DNA of 64,000 bases from Pseudosporangium ferrugineum (GCF_003002065.1 NZ_PVZG01000006.1:186001-250000); one strand, 5' to 3'. Counted from the stretch's first letter, positions 30,692 to 39,047 are shown. Made by a program: numbers and translations. The notes: generated by a model not told the origin, from the letters alone.

Positions 30692-30704
30692 CTGGAGGGC
30701 GATT

Positions 30705-30959
30705 TCAGGCGGCCGATGGATTTCCCTCTACGAGTTCGGCGAACATCTCGGAGGGCTGCTGATCCGGGCTGGTCTTGCCGGGCAGCCGGTGGGCGGTGCT
30801 GGGCCGGTCCAGTAGTCCGGCGTCACCTTCGGCACGGCAGCGGGCCAGCCATTTGTATCCCGTCTGCCGCGAGCAGCCGAGTTCCTTGACCACGTGCGCC
30901 ACAGGGCGCCGGTCATCCACGACACGCGGGATGAGCAGCCGCCGGCCGTGCACGGTCAG
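30705..30959 (-). pseudogene. IS481-type transposase remnant (N-terminal HTH)
   Basis: About 84 codons remain. The sequence LTVHGRRLLIPRVV...VAHVVKELGCSRQTGYKWL and the following LLDRPSTAHRLPG segment match the N-terminal helix-turn-helix of IS481-family transposases. The first few residues are missing, because the fragment begins at the stop of the DUF262 gene, and the whole DDE catalytic domain is absent. With the IS5 remnant at 19.3 kb it brackets the RHS locus. Confidence 0.75.
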
Positions 30960-33004
30960 TCGGCGTCCGCCGTGTCGAGACCGACCGCTTCGGCCAGTTC
31001 GTTGGCCGTCATGCGCCGGTCGGCGGCGGCGCGGCCCCATCGGTCGAAGCGGATGCCTTCCGCTTCGAGGACCGTCTTGGGGTCGTCCTGGCGTTCCGGG
31101 TCGGGCCAGCGGAATTCCGGTGAGATCGCGCCGTGCAGTTTGAGGACCCGGTGGGCGTTCGGGACCTGGACGGCGGCGAGGCGGGCGCCGACCGCGACCT
31201 GGTGGGAGCCGATGACCTCGGCCACGTCGGAGTAGCTGGTCCATCGTCCGGCGGGGATGCTCGCGAGGACCTGGTTCATGAGCGACCAGCGGGGGCTCGG
31301 AGGTGTGGCGCCGACGGTCTCGTCGGGGCCGGGCCAGATCTTGATGATGCGTTCGGCGAGGGCGCGTCCGCGGGCGTGGATTTCCGGGCGGCCCCAGCGT
31401 TCGGCGCGGGCGAGTTCCCGGTTCATGGCGAGCCCGCTGTCGGCGAGGATCTGCTTCTTCGCGGCGAAGCCGTCGTTGGACAGCTTGGAGTTGTAGGCGG
31501 TCAGGCTCAGGTTGCCCAGCGTGTGTACGAGCGAGCTGTGCAATTCCTCCACGGTTTCGCCGTCGCGCAGATCGGCGAGCAGCATCTCGTTCCACTCGTC
31601 GGTCGGGGACTGCGGCAGTACGTGTTCGATGGTGACCTTGGCCTTGTCGAAGTCGAGGGGTTCCCCGTGGCGGTGGTCCTCCTCGATGCAGCGCAGGACG
31701 TACGCGCGCTGAGGCCCGCGGCCGAGCCAGTAGAAGCTGTTGACCAGTACGGCGTCTCGCACGTGCTGGTCGGTGGGGAAGCGTTTCCGGGGGCCCGACA
31801 GTGCACGGACGATCGCCTTCGCCGAGGGCACCTGGTCGCCGAGGTCCTTCACCAGCGACATCATCAGCCGGTTGTTGTTGGAGCTGGAAAGACCGACGAG
31901 GGTACGCCGGACCAGGTAGCTTTCGACGACCCGCAGGGCGGCCGCGGCCTCCTCAGCGGTGAGCCGGCCGGCATGGTGAGCGAGAAGGACGTGCAGAGTG
32001 ACGGGGTGGACCACGGCGACGCCCCAGCGGTCGAGCCGATCGAGCGCTTGACGCAGCTGGGGATCGGGCTCGCGCCGCGGGTCGAGTATCTTGCGGAACA
32101 GCCGGGCCTTGTGGTGCAGATCGATGATCCACTTCTCGATCGCCGGCTCGTCGGGCAGGTGCTTGAGGCGCTCCTGCTGGGCCTGGTAGATCGACTCCTG
32201 GGTGGCCCGGTCGTCGCCGCGGAGCACGAGGTCGAGCCAGACGAGTTGCTCCAGTTGCCTGTCGGTCAGCAGCTCCTGCAACGGCAGCCACTGGCGTTCG
32301 TAGACGTCGTCCCCTCTGGCCGGCAACCGCATGAACAAGTAGTTGCGCAGCAGGTCAGCCTGGGTGAGTGGCTGGCCGGTGTAGTTGAGGGACTCGAAGA
32401 TCCGATGCACGTTGTCGTCGGCGTGCGCGGCGATCTCGACGATGCTCAACTGCCCGGCGACCGCCTGCTCCATCCGGGCAACGTCCTGTTCGTCGTCGGG
32501 GTCGTCCGCCTGGAGCAGCGCCGCCCTGAAATACCGGTACGCCTCACCGATGCGGTCCTCGCCGCCGGCATCGGGCGCGCGTTCGATCAACCCGATCCAG
32601 GCCGCCCGATCGGCTTTGGTGGGCAGCAGCGTGTAGCGCTCGGCGCCGGAGGCGTACTTGTTGAACAGATAGAGATCGTCGATCTTGGCGGCGAGCTGCT
32701 GGTCGGTGTCCCGGACGTGATCCCGGATGGCGCAGAGCAGGATCCCCAGGGTCGTCAGCCGTTGCTGTCCGTCGACGACAAGCCACGTCTGCACGCCGGC
32801 CGGCGTGTTCGTGGGCGACGGGGCCAGCACGACCGAGCCGAGGAAGTGGGAGTGCGTGCCACCGGCCTCGACCACCCGCATGAGGTCGGCCCACAACTGC
32901 GCCAGATCACGACGCTTCCAGCTGTATCGCCGCTGGTAGAGCGGGACGACGTACTGCCGCTCGCCTTGGAGGAGATTGCGAATGGTCGTCTCGTTAGCCT
33001 TCAC
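30956..33004 (-). CDS. DUF262-DUF1524 nuclease fused to an inactive alkyltransferase-like domain
   Basis: A 682-residue protein with three parts. The N-terminal DUF262 domain has QRRYSW (about 24-29) and DGQQR (about 78-82), the nucleotide-binding ParB-like motifs of GmrS. The DUF1524 domain carries the HNH-type EHVLPQ (His about 461) and a following LGNLSLT-N segment, as in GmrD and SspE. The last ~110 residues resemble O6-methylguanine methyltransferase or alkyltransferase-like proteins (PAGRWTSYSDVA, then PNAHRV), but the methyl-accepting cysteine of PCHRV is Ala (about 617). I infer a modification-dependent anti-phage nuclease in which the C-terminal domain reads an altered base. GTG 33004 follows AGGAG. 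It stands alone, next to an IS481 remnant. Confidence 0.8.
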   Translation of the reverse strand: MKANETTIRNLLQGERQYVVPLYQRRYSWKRRDLAQLWADLMRVVEAGGTHSHFLGSVVLAPSPTNTPAGVQTWLVVDGQQRLTTLGILLCAIRDHVRDTDQQLAAKIDDLYLFNKYASGAERYTLLPTKADRAAWIGLIERAPDAGGEDRIGEAYRYFRAALLQADDPDDEQDVARMEQAVAGQLSIVEIAAHADDNVHRIFESLNYTGQPLTQADLLRNYLFMRLPARGDDVYERQWLPLQELLTDRQLEQLVWLDLVLRGDDRATQESIYQAQQERLKHLPDEPAIEKWIIDLHHKARLFRKILDPRREPDPQLRQALDRLDRWGVAVVHPVTLHVLLAHHAGRLTAEEAAAALRVVESYLVRRTLVGLSSSNNNRLMMSLVKDLGDQVPSAKAIVRALSGPRKRFPTDQHVRDAVLVNSFYWLGRGPQRAYVLRCIEEDHRHGEPLDFDKAKVTIEHVLPQSPTDEWNEMLLADLRDGETVEELHSSLVHTLGNLSLTAYNSKLSNDGFAAKKQILADSGLAMNRELARAERWGRPEIHARGRALAERIIKIWPGPDETVGATPPSPRWSLMNQVLASIPAGRWTSYSDVAEVIGSHQVAVGARLAAVQVPNAHRVLKLHGAISPEFRWPDPERQDDPKTVLEAEGIRFDRWGRAAADRRMTANELAEAVGLDTADAD

Positions 33005-33114
33005 ACGTACTCCTGAGGCCGCACCTGAACGCGTAGTCCACATCAGAGTCGTGCCGCTTGTCCATCCCCGAGGTGGTCGACCGGTCCACTGTGGTCGCTA
33101 CCCATCGGTAAGAT

Positions 33115-33186
33115 CCCTCCCCGGGCAGTGATGCTCGACGATGCGTGTCGCGCCCGGGACGCTTTTTTGCAGAGCTCAGGGAGGGG
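33115..33186 (+). promoter_or_regulatory. Structured leader with terminator-like hairpin before the DUF6271 operon
   Basis: Seven-base arms CCCGGGC (33120-33126) and GCCCGGG (33152-33158) enclose a loop with its own short CGAC/GTCG stem, and six T residues follow at 33163-33168, as in an intrinsic terminator. Just upstream, CCCTCCC at 33115-33121 can pair with the Shine-Dalgarno GGGAGGG at 33179-33185, and it overlaps the left arm by two bases. A TAAGAT -10-like box at 33109-33114 is the best promoter candidate; if it is used, the transcript would begin near 33121 and lose the anti-Shine-Dalgarno part. Confidence 0.4.
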
Positions 33187-33191
33187 TAGGC

Positions 33192-34424
33192 GTGCGCCGG
33201 ATCTGCCTGACCGTGCCGACCAATAGGGAGTGCTCGGCGACGTTGGCCGAAGTGTCGGAGGAGGCGCGTTATGCCGCCCGGCATTTCGATGTCGAGGTCC
33301 ATCTTCTCGTCCTCGACTCGTCGGAGCATTTCGCGGCGCACGCCGGGGTCCTGAGCGGCCTGGACAACGTCTGGCATCTCGATGAGGCGGCGCAGCGGGC
33401 CTTCCTGCAGCGGGTCATCGGGCGTTCCGGGGTCGCGAAGCCGGATCTGGTTCTCGACCTGATGCTGCCGGACGGTCTGTCCTACGGCGCGTGCACCAAC
33501 CGGGCGTTTCTCATCGCCGTCGCGCTGGGCTGCGAGTCGGTGCATCGGCGGGATTCGGATCTGTACTTCCAGACGTACGAGGGAAGCAAGGTCTTTCCGA
33601 TCCACGCCGAGTTGCTGGCGCTCGGCAGGCCCGCGCGCGACGCCGTGGCCGTCGAGGATCGGCTGGATCCGGCGTTGCGGGACCGGCGCGTGGCGATGGT
33701 CGGCGGGTCGTTCGTGGGCGAGATGTCGGTGGATATCGCCGGCGTGCGGGACCACGACGCGTATTTCGACCTGGTCAGCCTCTGGGCCGCGGACGGCACC
33801 GGCGAGGCGGAGAAACGCGCCCTGGTCGAGGAGTCTTTCACCGGCAGCGAGCCTTTCGACGGCGACCGGTCCGTTCTCGCCGTGGTCGATCCGATGCGGG
33901 TCGACATGCACAACATCAGCTTCTACGGGCTGCACGAGCGGGTTCCGTTGCCGCCGGCGCTCGACACGATCGGCAGCGACTACTTTCTCATCCACGTGGC
34001 GGACAAGGCGCGGCTTCCGGGGGTGTGGCACAACCGGCACATCGTCAACTTCCACACGCCGGAACGGAAGACCGACGCCGGGTTCCTCGCGTACCAGATG
34101 CGATTCGCCAAGTTCATTCTGTCGATGTACTACTTCCATTTCATCTACGAGCGGATGGCGAGCGACGACCCGGCCGTGATCGCCGCGATCGTGCGAGACA
34201 GCACGTGGCAGGACCGCGGGGCCAACGAGGCGAAGGTGCACCGCCTGGAGGCGGCCTATCGCCGGCTCGGCGGCCGGTTCACCGCCGTCGCGGACCGGAT
34301 CGCGGAGCGCCGGGAGCGTCTGCTCCTCGAAGCCCGCCGGGACATCGACGACTTCGCCTTGCTGATCGACGCGTGGGCGCCGCTGGTCGAGGCGGCCCGG
34401 GGCACGCGGGTCGGCGATGCGTGA
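33192..34424 (+). CDS. DUF6271-family protein, probably GT-A glycosyltransferase-like
   Basis: A 410-residue cytoplasmic protein. It opens with RRICLTVPTNRE, a first beta strand typical of GT-A folds. About residue 110, YGACTNRAFLIAVALGC is followed by HRRDSD, which could supply the DxD metal-nucleotide motif. The C-terminal ~130 residues are helical. I recall this family (DUF6271) near small-molecule biosynthetic genes in Streptomyces and relatives; the biochemical activity is not established to my knowledge. GTG 33192 has a very strong GGGAGGGG five bases upstream. The stop overlaps the next gene's ATG by eight bases, so the two are translationally coupled. Confidence 0.7.
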   Translation: MRRICLTVPTNRECSATLAEVSEEARYAARHFDVEVHLLVLDSSEHFAAHAGVLSGLDNVWHLDEAAQRAFLQRVIGRSGVAKPDLVLDLMLPDGLSYGACTNRAFLIAVALGCESVHRRDSDLYFQTYEGSKVFPIHAELLALGRPARDAVAVEDRLDPALRDRRVAMVGGSFVGEMSVDIAGVRDHDAYFDLVSLWAADGTGEAEKRALVEESFTGSEPFDGDRSVLAVVDPMRVDMHNISFYGLHERVPLPPALDTIGSDYFLIHVADKARLPGVWHNRHIVNFHTPERKTDAGFLAYQMRFAKFILSMYYFHFIYERMASDDPAVIAAIVRDSTWQDRGANEAKVHRLEAAYRRLGGRFTAVADRIAERRERLLLEARRDIDDFALLIDAWAPLVEAARGTRVGDA

Positions 34425-36033
34425 GCGGCCGCACGTACGGTCGGCCCTCGCGGGCGCGGACCGCGACCGGATCATCTACGACCTGACCGGCATCGACCGG
34501 CAGTACGACGTGCTCCGCCGCGAACTGCCCGGCGTCGAGGTGCGGTTCGCGATGAAGGCGTGCCCGGTGGACGAGGTGCTCGCGTCCCTGGCCGACCGGG
34601 GTGCGGGGTTCGACGCGGCCAGCCCGGGGGAGATCAGGCAGGCGCTGCGGACCGGGGTGGCGCCGCGGCGCATCCATTACGGCAACACGATCAAGTCCGA
34701 CGCCGAGATCGCCGACGCGTACGCGCTGGGGGTCACCACGTTCGCCACCGACAGCGTCGAGGACGTCCGGGCCATCGCCCGGCACGCGCCCGGCGCCCGG
34801 GTGTTCTGCCGGCTGTCCACCAGCGGCGAGGGCGCCCTGTGGGGGCTCACCGCCAAGTGCGGCACCGAGGATCCGGTGCCGGTCCTGGAGGAGGCGCGGC
34901 GGCAGGGACTCGTTCCGGCTGGGCTGTCGGTGCACGTCGGGTCGCAGCAGATGACCGTACGCGCATGGGAACGTGCCCTCGGTGACCTTGCCGCCGTCCT
35001 TCCCCGGCTGAAGGATCTGGAATTCGTCAACCTCGGGGGCGGCCTGCCGGCCGAGGGTTACCTGGACCGCGCCGGCGCCCCGATGACGCCGCCGACCGCG
35101 GAGATGTTCGCCGCGATCCGGGCCGGCCTGCGCCGGCTGCGCGAGGTGGCGGGCGGTGAACTGGACTTTCTCGTCGAGCCGGGACGGTACCTGGTCGCCG
35201 ATCACGGCACGATCCGCGCGCACGTCGTGCGCCTGACCGTACGCCGGCAGCCCTGGCTCTATCTGAGCTGCGGCCGGTTCAACGGGCTCTACGAGGCGGA
35301 CCAGATCGGGTACCGGCTGGAGTTCCCGACGCGGTCCGGCGGCCGGACCGTGCCGGCGGTGGTCGCGGGCCCGACCTGCGACAGCGACGACAATCTGGGG
35401 ACGGCTCCGACGCCGGTCCCCGCCGATCTCGCCTCGGGCGATCCGGTGTGGATCCACGGCGCGGGTGCCTACGCGATCAGCTACATGACCCGGGGCTTCA
35501 ACGGCTACGACCCACTTCCCTGCATTTCCGTACGCGCAGAGCACGTGCGCCCCATCACCCCCGGCGACTGGAGCTCGATCGCCGAGCTGGAGGCCGGCGC
35601 GTACACGGCGAAGGGGCTCTCCGAGGACCGCGCCGTGCTCGAGTCCCGGGCCCGCAGCTCACCCTCGACGTCCTTCGTGCTCGACACCGGCGGGCGGGTC
35701 GGGGGCTACGTGCTGGCGCTGCCGTACCCGCCCCGGCGGTTCCCCCAGCCGGACCGGCCCGAGCACGCCGTCCACCGATCGTCCAATCTGCACCTTCATG
35801 ACATCGTTGTCGACGACCGCCTCCGCGGCCGTGGGTGGGCCAAGCGCATGCTGCGGCACCTCACAGACACGGCACGATCTTCGGAGTACGAGCAGATCTC
35901 GCTGATCGCCGTCGGCGGCACCTCGGGCTTCTGGTCCACGCACGGCTACCGTCCCCACCCCGAGGTCGACGTGCCGCCCGGGTACGGCCCGGGCGCCGTC
36001 TACATGTCCCGCCCGATCACCGACGGAAGCTGA
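34417..36033 (+). CDS. Fold-III PLP amino acid decarboxylase fused to a GNAT acetyltransferase
   Basis: A 538-residue fusion. Residues 1 to ~370 are an ornithine/diaminopimelate/lysine-type decarboxylase: the PLP lysine is Lys47 (RFAMKACP), followed by the HVGSQ strand, the NLGGGLP glycine loop, EPGRYLVAD, and the catalytic Cys321 in PTCDSDD. From ~370 a GNAT domain follows, with the acetyl-CoA motif RLRGRGWAKRM near residue 475. The simplest reading is decarboxylation of a basic amino acid to a polyamine, then N-acetylation by the same protein or of a coupled product. The gene overlaps the DUF6271 gene upstream, and an MFS exporter starts eight bases downstream, so this looks like a small biosynthesis-and-export operon. 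The amino acid substrate cannot be named. Confidence 0.85.
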   Translation: MRERPHVRSALAGADRDRIIYDLTGIDRQYDVLRRELPGVEVRFAMKACPVDEVLASLADRGAGFDAASPGEIRQALRTGVAPRRIHYGNTIKSDAEIADAYALGVTTFATDSVEDVRAIARHAPGARVFCRLSTSGEGALWGLTAKCGTEDPVPVLEEARRQGLVPAGLSVHVGSQQMTVRAWERALGDLAAVLPRLKDLEFVNLGGGLPAEGYLDRAGAPMTPPTAEMFAAIRAGLRRLREVAGGELDFLVEPGRYLVADHGTIRAHVVRLTVRRQPWLYLSCGRFNGLYEADQIGYRLEFPTRSGGRTVPAVVAGPTCDSDDNLGTAPTPVPADLASGDPVWIHGAGAYAISYMTRGFNGYDPLPCISVRAEHVRPITPGDWSSIAELEAGAYTAKGLSEDRAVLESRARSSPSTSFVLDTGGRVGGYVLALPYPPRRFPQPDRPEHAVHRSSNLHLHDIVVDDRLRGRGWAKRMLRHLTDTARSSEYEQISLIAVGGTSGFWSTHGYRPHPEVDVPPGYGPGAVYMSRPITDGS

Positions 36034-36041
36034 GAATCCCC

Positions 36042-37220
36042 ATGCCTCGTCCGAGCGGCTTCCGCCGGTCCCAGCTCGCCATCGCCGGGCTGTTCTGCTT
36101 CCTCGGCTTCCAGTACTCCACCTGGGCCGCCCGCATCCCGGCCCTCACCGACCGGCTCGATCTCTCCGCCGGCGAGGTGGGCGTGCTGCTGCTCGCGGCC
36201 GGCGTCGGGGCCGCGGTGTCGTTCCCCCTGGTCGCGAAGCTGATGGCGGTCCTCGGCTCGCGGCGGCTGGCCGTGGGTGCCGCCCTCGTGCTGGTGGCGG
36301 CGCTCGCCGGTCTCGTGGCGGCGCCGAACTATCCGACGGCGCTGGTCGTCCTGCTGGTCGACGGCGTCGCGGTCGGCTGCCTGAACGTGGCCATGAACGC
36401 GCAGGGTGCCGCGCTCGAGGCCGCGTACGAGCGCAACACCATGGCGAAGCTGCACGCCCTCTTCAGCGGCGGCATCCTCGCGGCGGCTCTGATCGCCTCC
36501 GGGGTCACCGCGCTCACCGATGCGATCGTGATCCACTTCGGTGTCGCCGGGGTCCTGCTGCTGGTGCTCATCCTGGCGGCGCGACCGGCGCTGCTGCACC
36601 AGGACCTTCCGGCCCCGGAGAAGAAGTCCGAGGGCCGCCGGTGGGCCCGCCCGTCCAGGATCACCGCATTCCTGGGCCTGGCCATGGTGTTCGCCACGAT
36701 CACCGAGGGCGCGATGACCGACTGGACGGCGCTCTACCTCAAGGATGTCGTCCACGCCGCACCGCACCTGCTGCCGCTCGGCATCGCGGTCACGTCGGCG
36801 ATGATGGTGACCGCCCGGCTCTTCGCCGACGGCTGGCGCGCCCGGTGGGGCGACAAGCGGGTCGTCCTGACCGGTGCCACGCTCGCCGGCGCCGGACTCG
36901 GGGCCGCCCTGCTCACCGGCGGGGTCGTCCCGGCGCTGGCGGGCTTCGCGTGCGTCGGGCTCGGCATGGCGGCGGTCAGCCCCTGCCTGTACGTGGCCGC
37001 CGCGCGGGCCGGCTCGACGACCCTCACCATGGTCGCCGCGATGGGCACGACCGGGCTGCTCGCCGGCCCGCCCGCCATCGGGTTCATCGCCGAGAGCAGC
37101 GACCTGGTCCGGGGGATGGCGGCCGTGGTCCTCACCGCCTGGCTCGTGGTGCTCTGCGTGACCCAGGTACGCGCGTCCGAGCTCGGTACGACGCGGGAAA
37201 CAGCCGCGGCCCGGGGTTAG
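36042..37220 (+). CDS. MFS transporter, probable exporter of the operon product
   Basis: A 392-residue, 12-helix MFS protein of the drug-efflux/fucose-permease-like branch. The STWAARIPALTDRL segment after helix 1 and the MNAQGAALE motif before helix 5 are family signatures. ATG 36042 follows the decarboxylase stop by eight bases, so it is very likely co-transcribed and may export the acetylated amine or a derivative. It is related to the MFS gene at 43296-44615, which shares the WATRIP and MNVQGA motifs. A hairpin across its stop probably ends the operon. Confidence 0.85.
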   Translation: MPRPSGFRRSQLAIAGLFCFLGFQYSTWAARIPALTDRLDLSAGEVGVLLLAAGVGAAVSFPLVAKLMAVLGSRRLAVGAALVLVAALAGLVAAPNYPTALVVLLVDGVAVGCLNVAMNAQGAALEAAYERNTMAKLHALFSGGILAAALIASGVTALTDAIVIHFGVAGVLLLVLILAARPALLHQDLPAPEKKSEGRRWARPSRITAFLGLAMVFATITEGAMTDWTALYLKDVVHAAPHLLPLGIAVTSAMMVTARLFADGWRARWGDKRVVLTGATLAGAGLGAALLTGGVVPALAGFACVGLGMAAVSPCLYVAAARAGSTTLTMVAAMGTTGLLAGPPAIGFIAESSDLVRGMAAVVLTAWLVVLCVTQVRASELGTTRETAAARG

Positions 37221-37231
37221 CTCCGGGCCGC
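37206..37231. terminator. Bidirectional hairpin between convergent genes
   Basis: Nine-base perfect arms (37206-37214 with 37223-37231) with an eight-base loop span the stop of the MFS gene and lie 14 bases from the stop of the convergent DJ-1 family gene. It can serve both transcripts. Confidence 0.6.
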
Positions 37232-37244
37232 TTCGCTCGGATGG

Positions 37245-37808
37245 TCAGGCGGTCTGCTTCTCGTGGGCGCCCTCGGCGATCTCCTCGAGCATCTTGTCGC
37301 AGAACGCGGGCAGGTCGTCCGGGTTGCGGCTGGTGACGAGGCCCTGGTCGACGAAGACCTCCTCGTCGACCCACGTCGCGCCGGCGTTCGCCAGGTCGGT
37401 GCGGAGGCTGGGCCAGCTCGTGAGCGTGCGGCCGTCGACGACGCCCGCCTCCACGAGCGTCCACGGACCGTGGCAGATGGCCGCCACCGGCTTGCCCGCC
37501 GTGAAGAAGTCGCGGACGAAGCGGATCGCTTCCGGGTCGACGCGCAGGAAGTCCGGGTTGGCCACGCCACCCGGCAGGACCAGGGCGTCGTACTCGCCGG
37601 CGTCCGCGTCCTTCACCTGCTTGTCCACCGGGTACGTGCCGGCCTTGTCCATGTGGTTCACGGCCTGGATCTCGCCGCTCTTGATCGAGACCAGCTCGGC
37701 CCTGCCGCCCGCGTCCTCGACGGCCTTGCGGGGCTGCGTGTACTCGACTTCCTCCACGCCGTCGGTGGCCAGGAAAGCGACGCGCTTGCCCTTGATCGAG
37801 GTCGCCAT
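37245..37808 (-). CDS. DJ-1/PfpI-family protein (YhbO/YraA type)
   Basis: A 187-residue protein of the type 1 glutamine-amidotransferase superfamily. It has the strand KRVAFLATDGVEEVE with the conserved Glu, the LPGGVANPD loop and the nucleophile elbow AICHGPW, whose Cys is the active residue of general stress protein 18/PfpI-like enzymes. Members act as glyoxalase/deglycase-like or stress proteins. ATG 37808 is the natural start, and the upstream region lacks further conserved sequence. It lies beside another small minus-strand gene for a membrane protein (38 bases upstream). Confidence 0.9.
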   Translation of the reverse strand: MATSIKGKRVAFLATDGVEEVEYTQPRKAVEDAGGRAELVSIKSGEIQAVNHMDKAGTYPVDKQVKDADAGEYDALVLPGGVANPDFLRVDPEAIRFVRDFFTAGKPVAAICHGPWTLVEAGVVDGRTLTSWPSLRTDLANAGATWVDEEVFVDQGLVTSRNPDDLPAFCDKMLEEIAEGAHEKQTA

Positions 37809-37845
37809 GGTCGATTCCCCTGTTCTTTCGGCGGTGTTGCTCCGG

Positions 37846-38307
37846 TCAATAGGAGCGGTTCCCGGCCTGGGCGCGGGCAAACGTCGCGGCGCGGCGGTTC
37901 ACCAGCTCGCCGCCGTACCAGGCACCGAAGACGGCCCCGGCGAGGGCGAGAATCTCGACGGCCAGCAGGCCACCGCCGGCCACCCGGTCCGGGGTGCGCA
38001 TCCGCAGCATGAGAATGACCGCGAAGAGGATGAGGACGCCCATGTTGGCCAGGCTCTGCAGGACGCCGATGCGCTTCGCCGGGGTGCCGTTGCGCACGAA
38101 CATCACGTCGATCGCCGTGGCCAGGGCGGCCAGGATGCCACCGACCAGGCCGGCGACGATGTTCCAGTACGCCAGGGCGCCCAGGATGTCCGGGCCGCCG
38201 AGCAGGTTGCCGATGTCGAAGAACACCGCCATCGCGAAGAGCCCGAGTGGGAACATCACGAGGACGGGCTGGACCGCCTGGCCGGCTATTCTGAGTCGGC
38301 TCTCCAT
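37846..38307 (-). CDS. DUF2231-type four-helix membrane protein
   Basis: A 153-residue integral membrane protein with four hydrophobic helices (about residues 12-32, 42-65, 78-100 and 108-130), no signal peptide and a basic C-terminus. The HPxxxHFP-like start of some DUF2231 members is replaced here by GQAVQPVLVMFPLGLF. It probably forms a small redox- or stress-linked membrane unit; function unknown. ATG 38307 is chosen over an upstream ATG because of the GAGG before it. It is upstream of the DJ-1 gene on the same strand. Confidence 0.7.
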   Translation of the reverse strand: MESRLRIAGQAVQPVLVMFPLGLFAMAVFFDIGNLLGGPDILGALAYWNIVAGLVGGILAALATAIDVMFVRNGTPAKRIGVLQSLANMGVLILFAVILMLRMRTPDRVAGGGLLAVEILALAGAVFGAWYGGELVNRRAATFARAQAGNRSY

Positions 38308-38439
38308 GCTGGACCTCACCCTCCCCTGGCTGCCTCTTCGCTCGTTCGCGGTGGGCCTACCCGGTCGTTGTGTCGATGAAACGCATGGTGTTTCCGGTTA
38401 CGTCCTTCGATGTGGACCTTGATCGCTAGGGTGTGCCGC

Positions 38440-38793
38440 ATGGAATGGGTGGCAAGAATCCTGGTGGGCCTGGTGGCCCTCATCCACATCTACATTGTCG
38501 TGCTGGAGATGTTCCTCTGGCGGACAGAACGGGTGCGTGCCACCTTCGGTACCACCGCGGAGTTCGCCGCGGAGAGCGCCACCCTGGCCGCCAACCAGGG
38601 CCTCTACAACGGGTTCCTGGCCGCCGGCCTCATCTATGGTCTCATCGCCGACGACACCGCGTTCCCGGTGTTCTTCCTGTCCTGCGTCATCGTCGCCGGA
38701 ATTTATGGCGCCGCGACGGTCAGCCGCAGGATCCTGTTCGTGCAGGTCGTCCCGGGTGTCCTGGCCCTGGCGGCGGTGCTGCTGGCCCGCTGA
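38440..38793 (+). CDS. DUF1304-family membrane protein
   Basis: A 117-residue protein with four membrane helices and the family's diagnostic features: LVALIHIYIVVLEMFLW at the start, then a conserved NQGLYNGFLAAGL segment between helices 1 and 2. Function is not known for this widespread family. ATG 38440 is the family start; a GTG nine bases upstream is an alternative. It is divergent from the DUF2231-like gene across a 132-base gap. Confidence 0.9.
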   Translation: MEWVARILVGLVALIHIYIVVLEMFLWRTERVRATFGTTAEFAAESATLAANQGLYNGFLAAGLIYGLIADDTAFPVFFLSCVIVAGIYGAATVSRRILFVQVVPGVLALAAVLLAR

Positions 38794-38910
38794 GCGACCT
38801 ACACGGCTTGTACGCAATCTGCGATATAGCAGGTTGATGTGTGGCGGAGAGCCGTGTGGCGTGCTGTACTGAAGACAAGTTAAGTAGGGCGGAGCTGGAG
38901 CGAAACACGC

Positions 38911-38940
38911 AACGGCACCCGGCGGCAACCGGGTGCCGTT
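38911..38940 (+). other. Hairpin shared by the two DUF6232 units (copy 1)
   Basis: A perfect 12-base-pair stem (38911-38922 with 38929-38940) and CGGCAA loop, 118 bases after the DUF1304 gene and 107 bases before the first DUF6232 gene. The same hairpin recurs at 39601. It could end the upstream transcript or act in the 5' leader; the duplication with the gene makes a leader role worth considering. Confidence 0.6.
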
Positions 38941-39047
38941 GTCGCCTCTGCAGCCCTGGAAGACACGAGCGAGGCGGGGAATTCTCTCTGCGCCAATGGT
39001 GGCTCGCCTTTCCTCTCCTCGCAAGGAGTCGAAGGGGGGAGTTCGTC

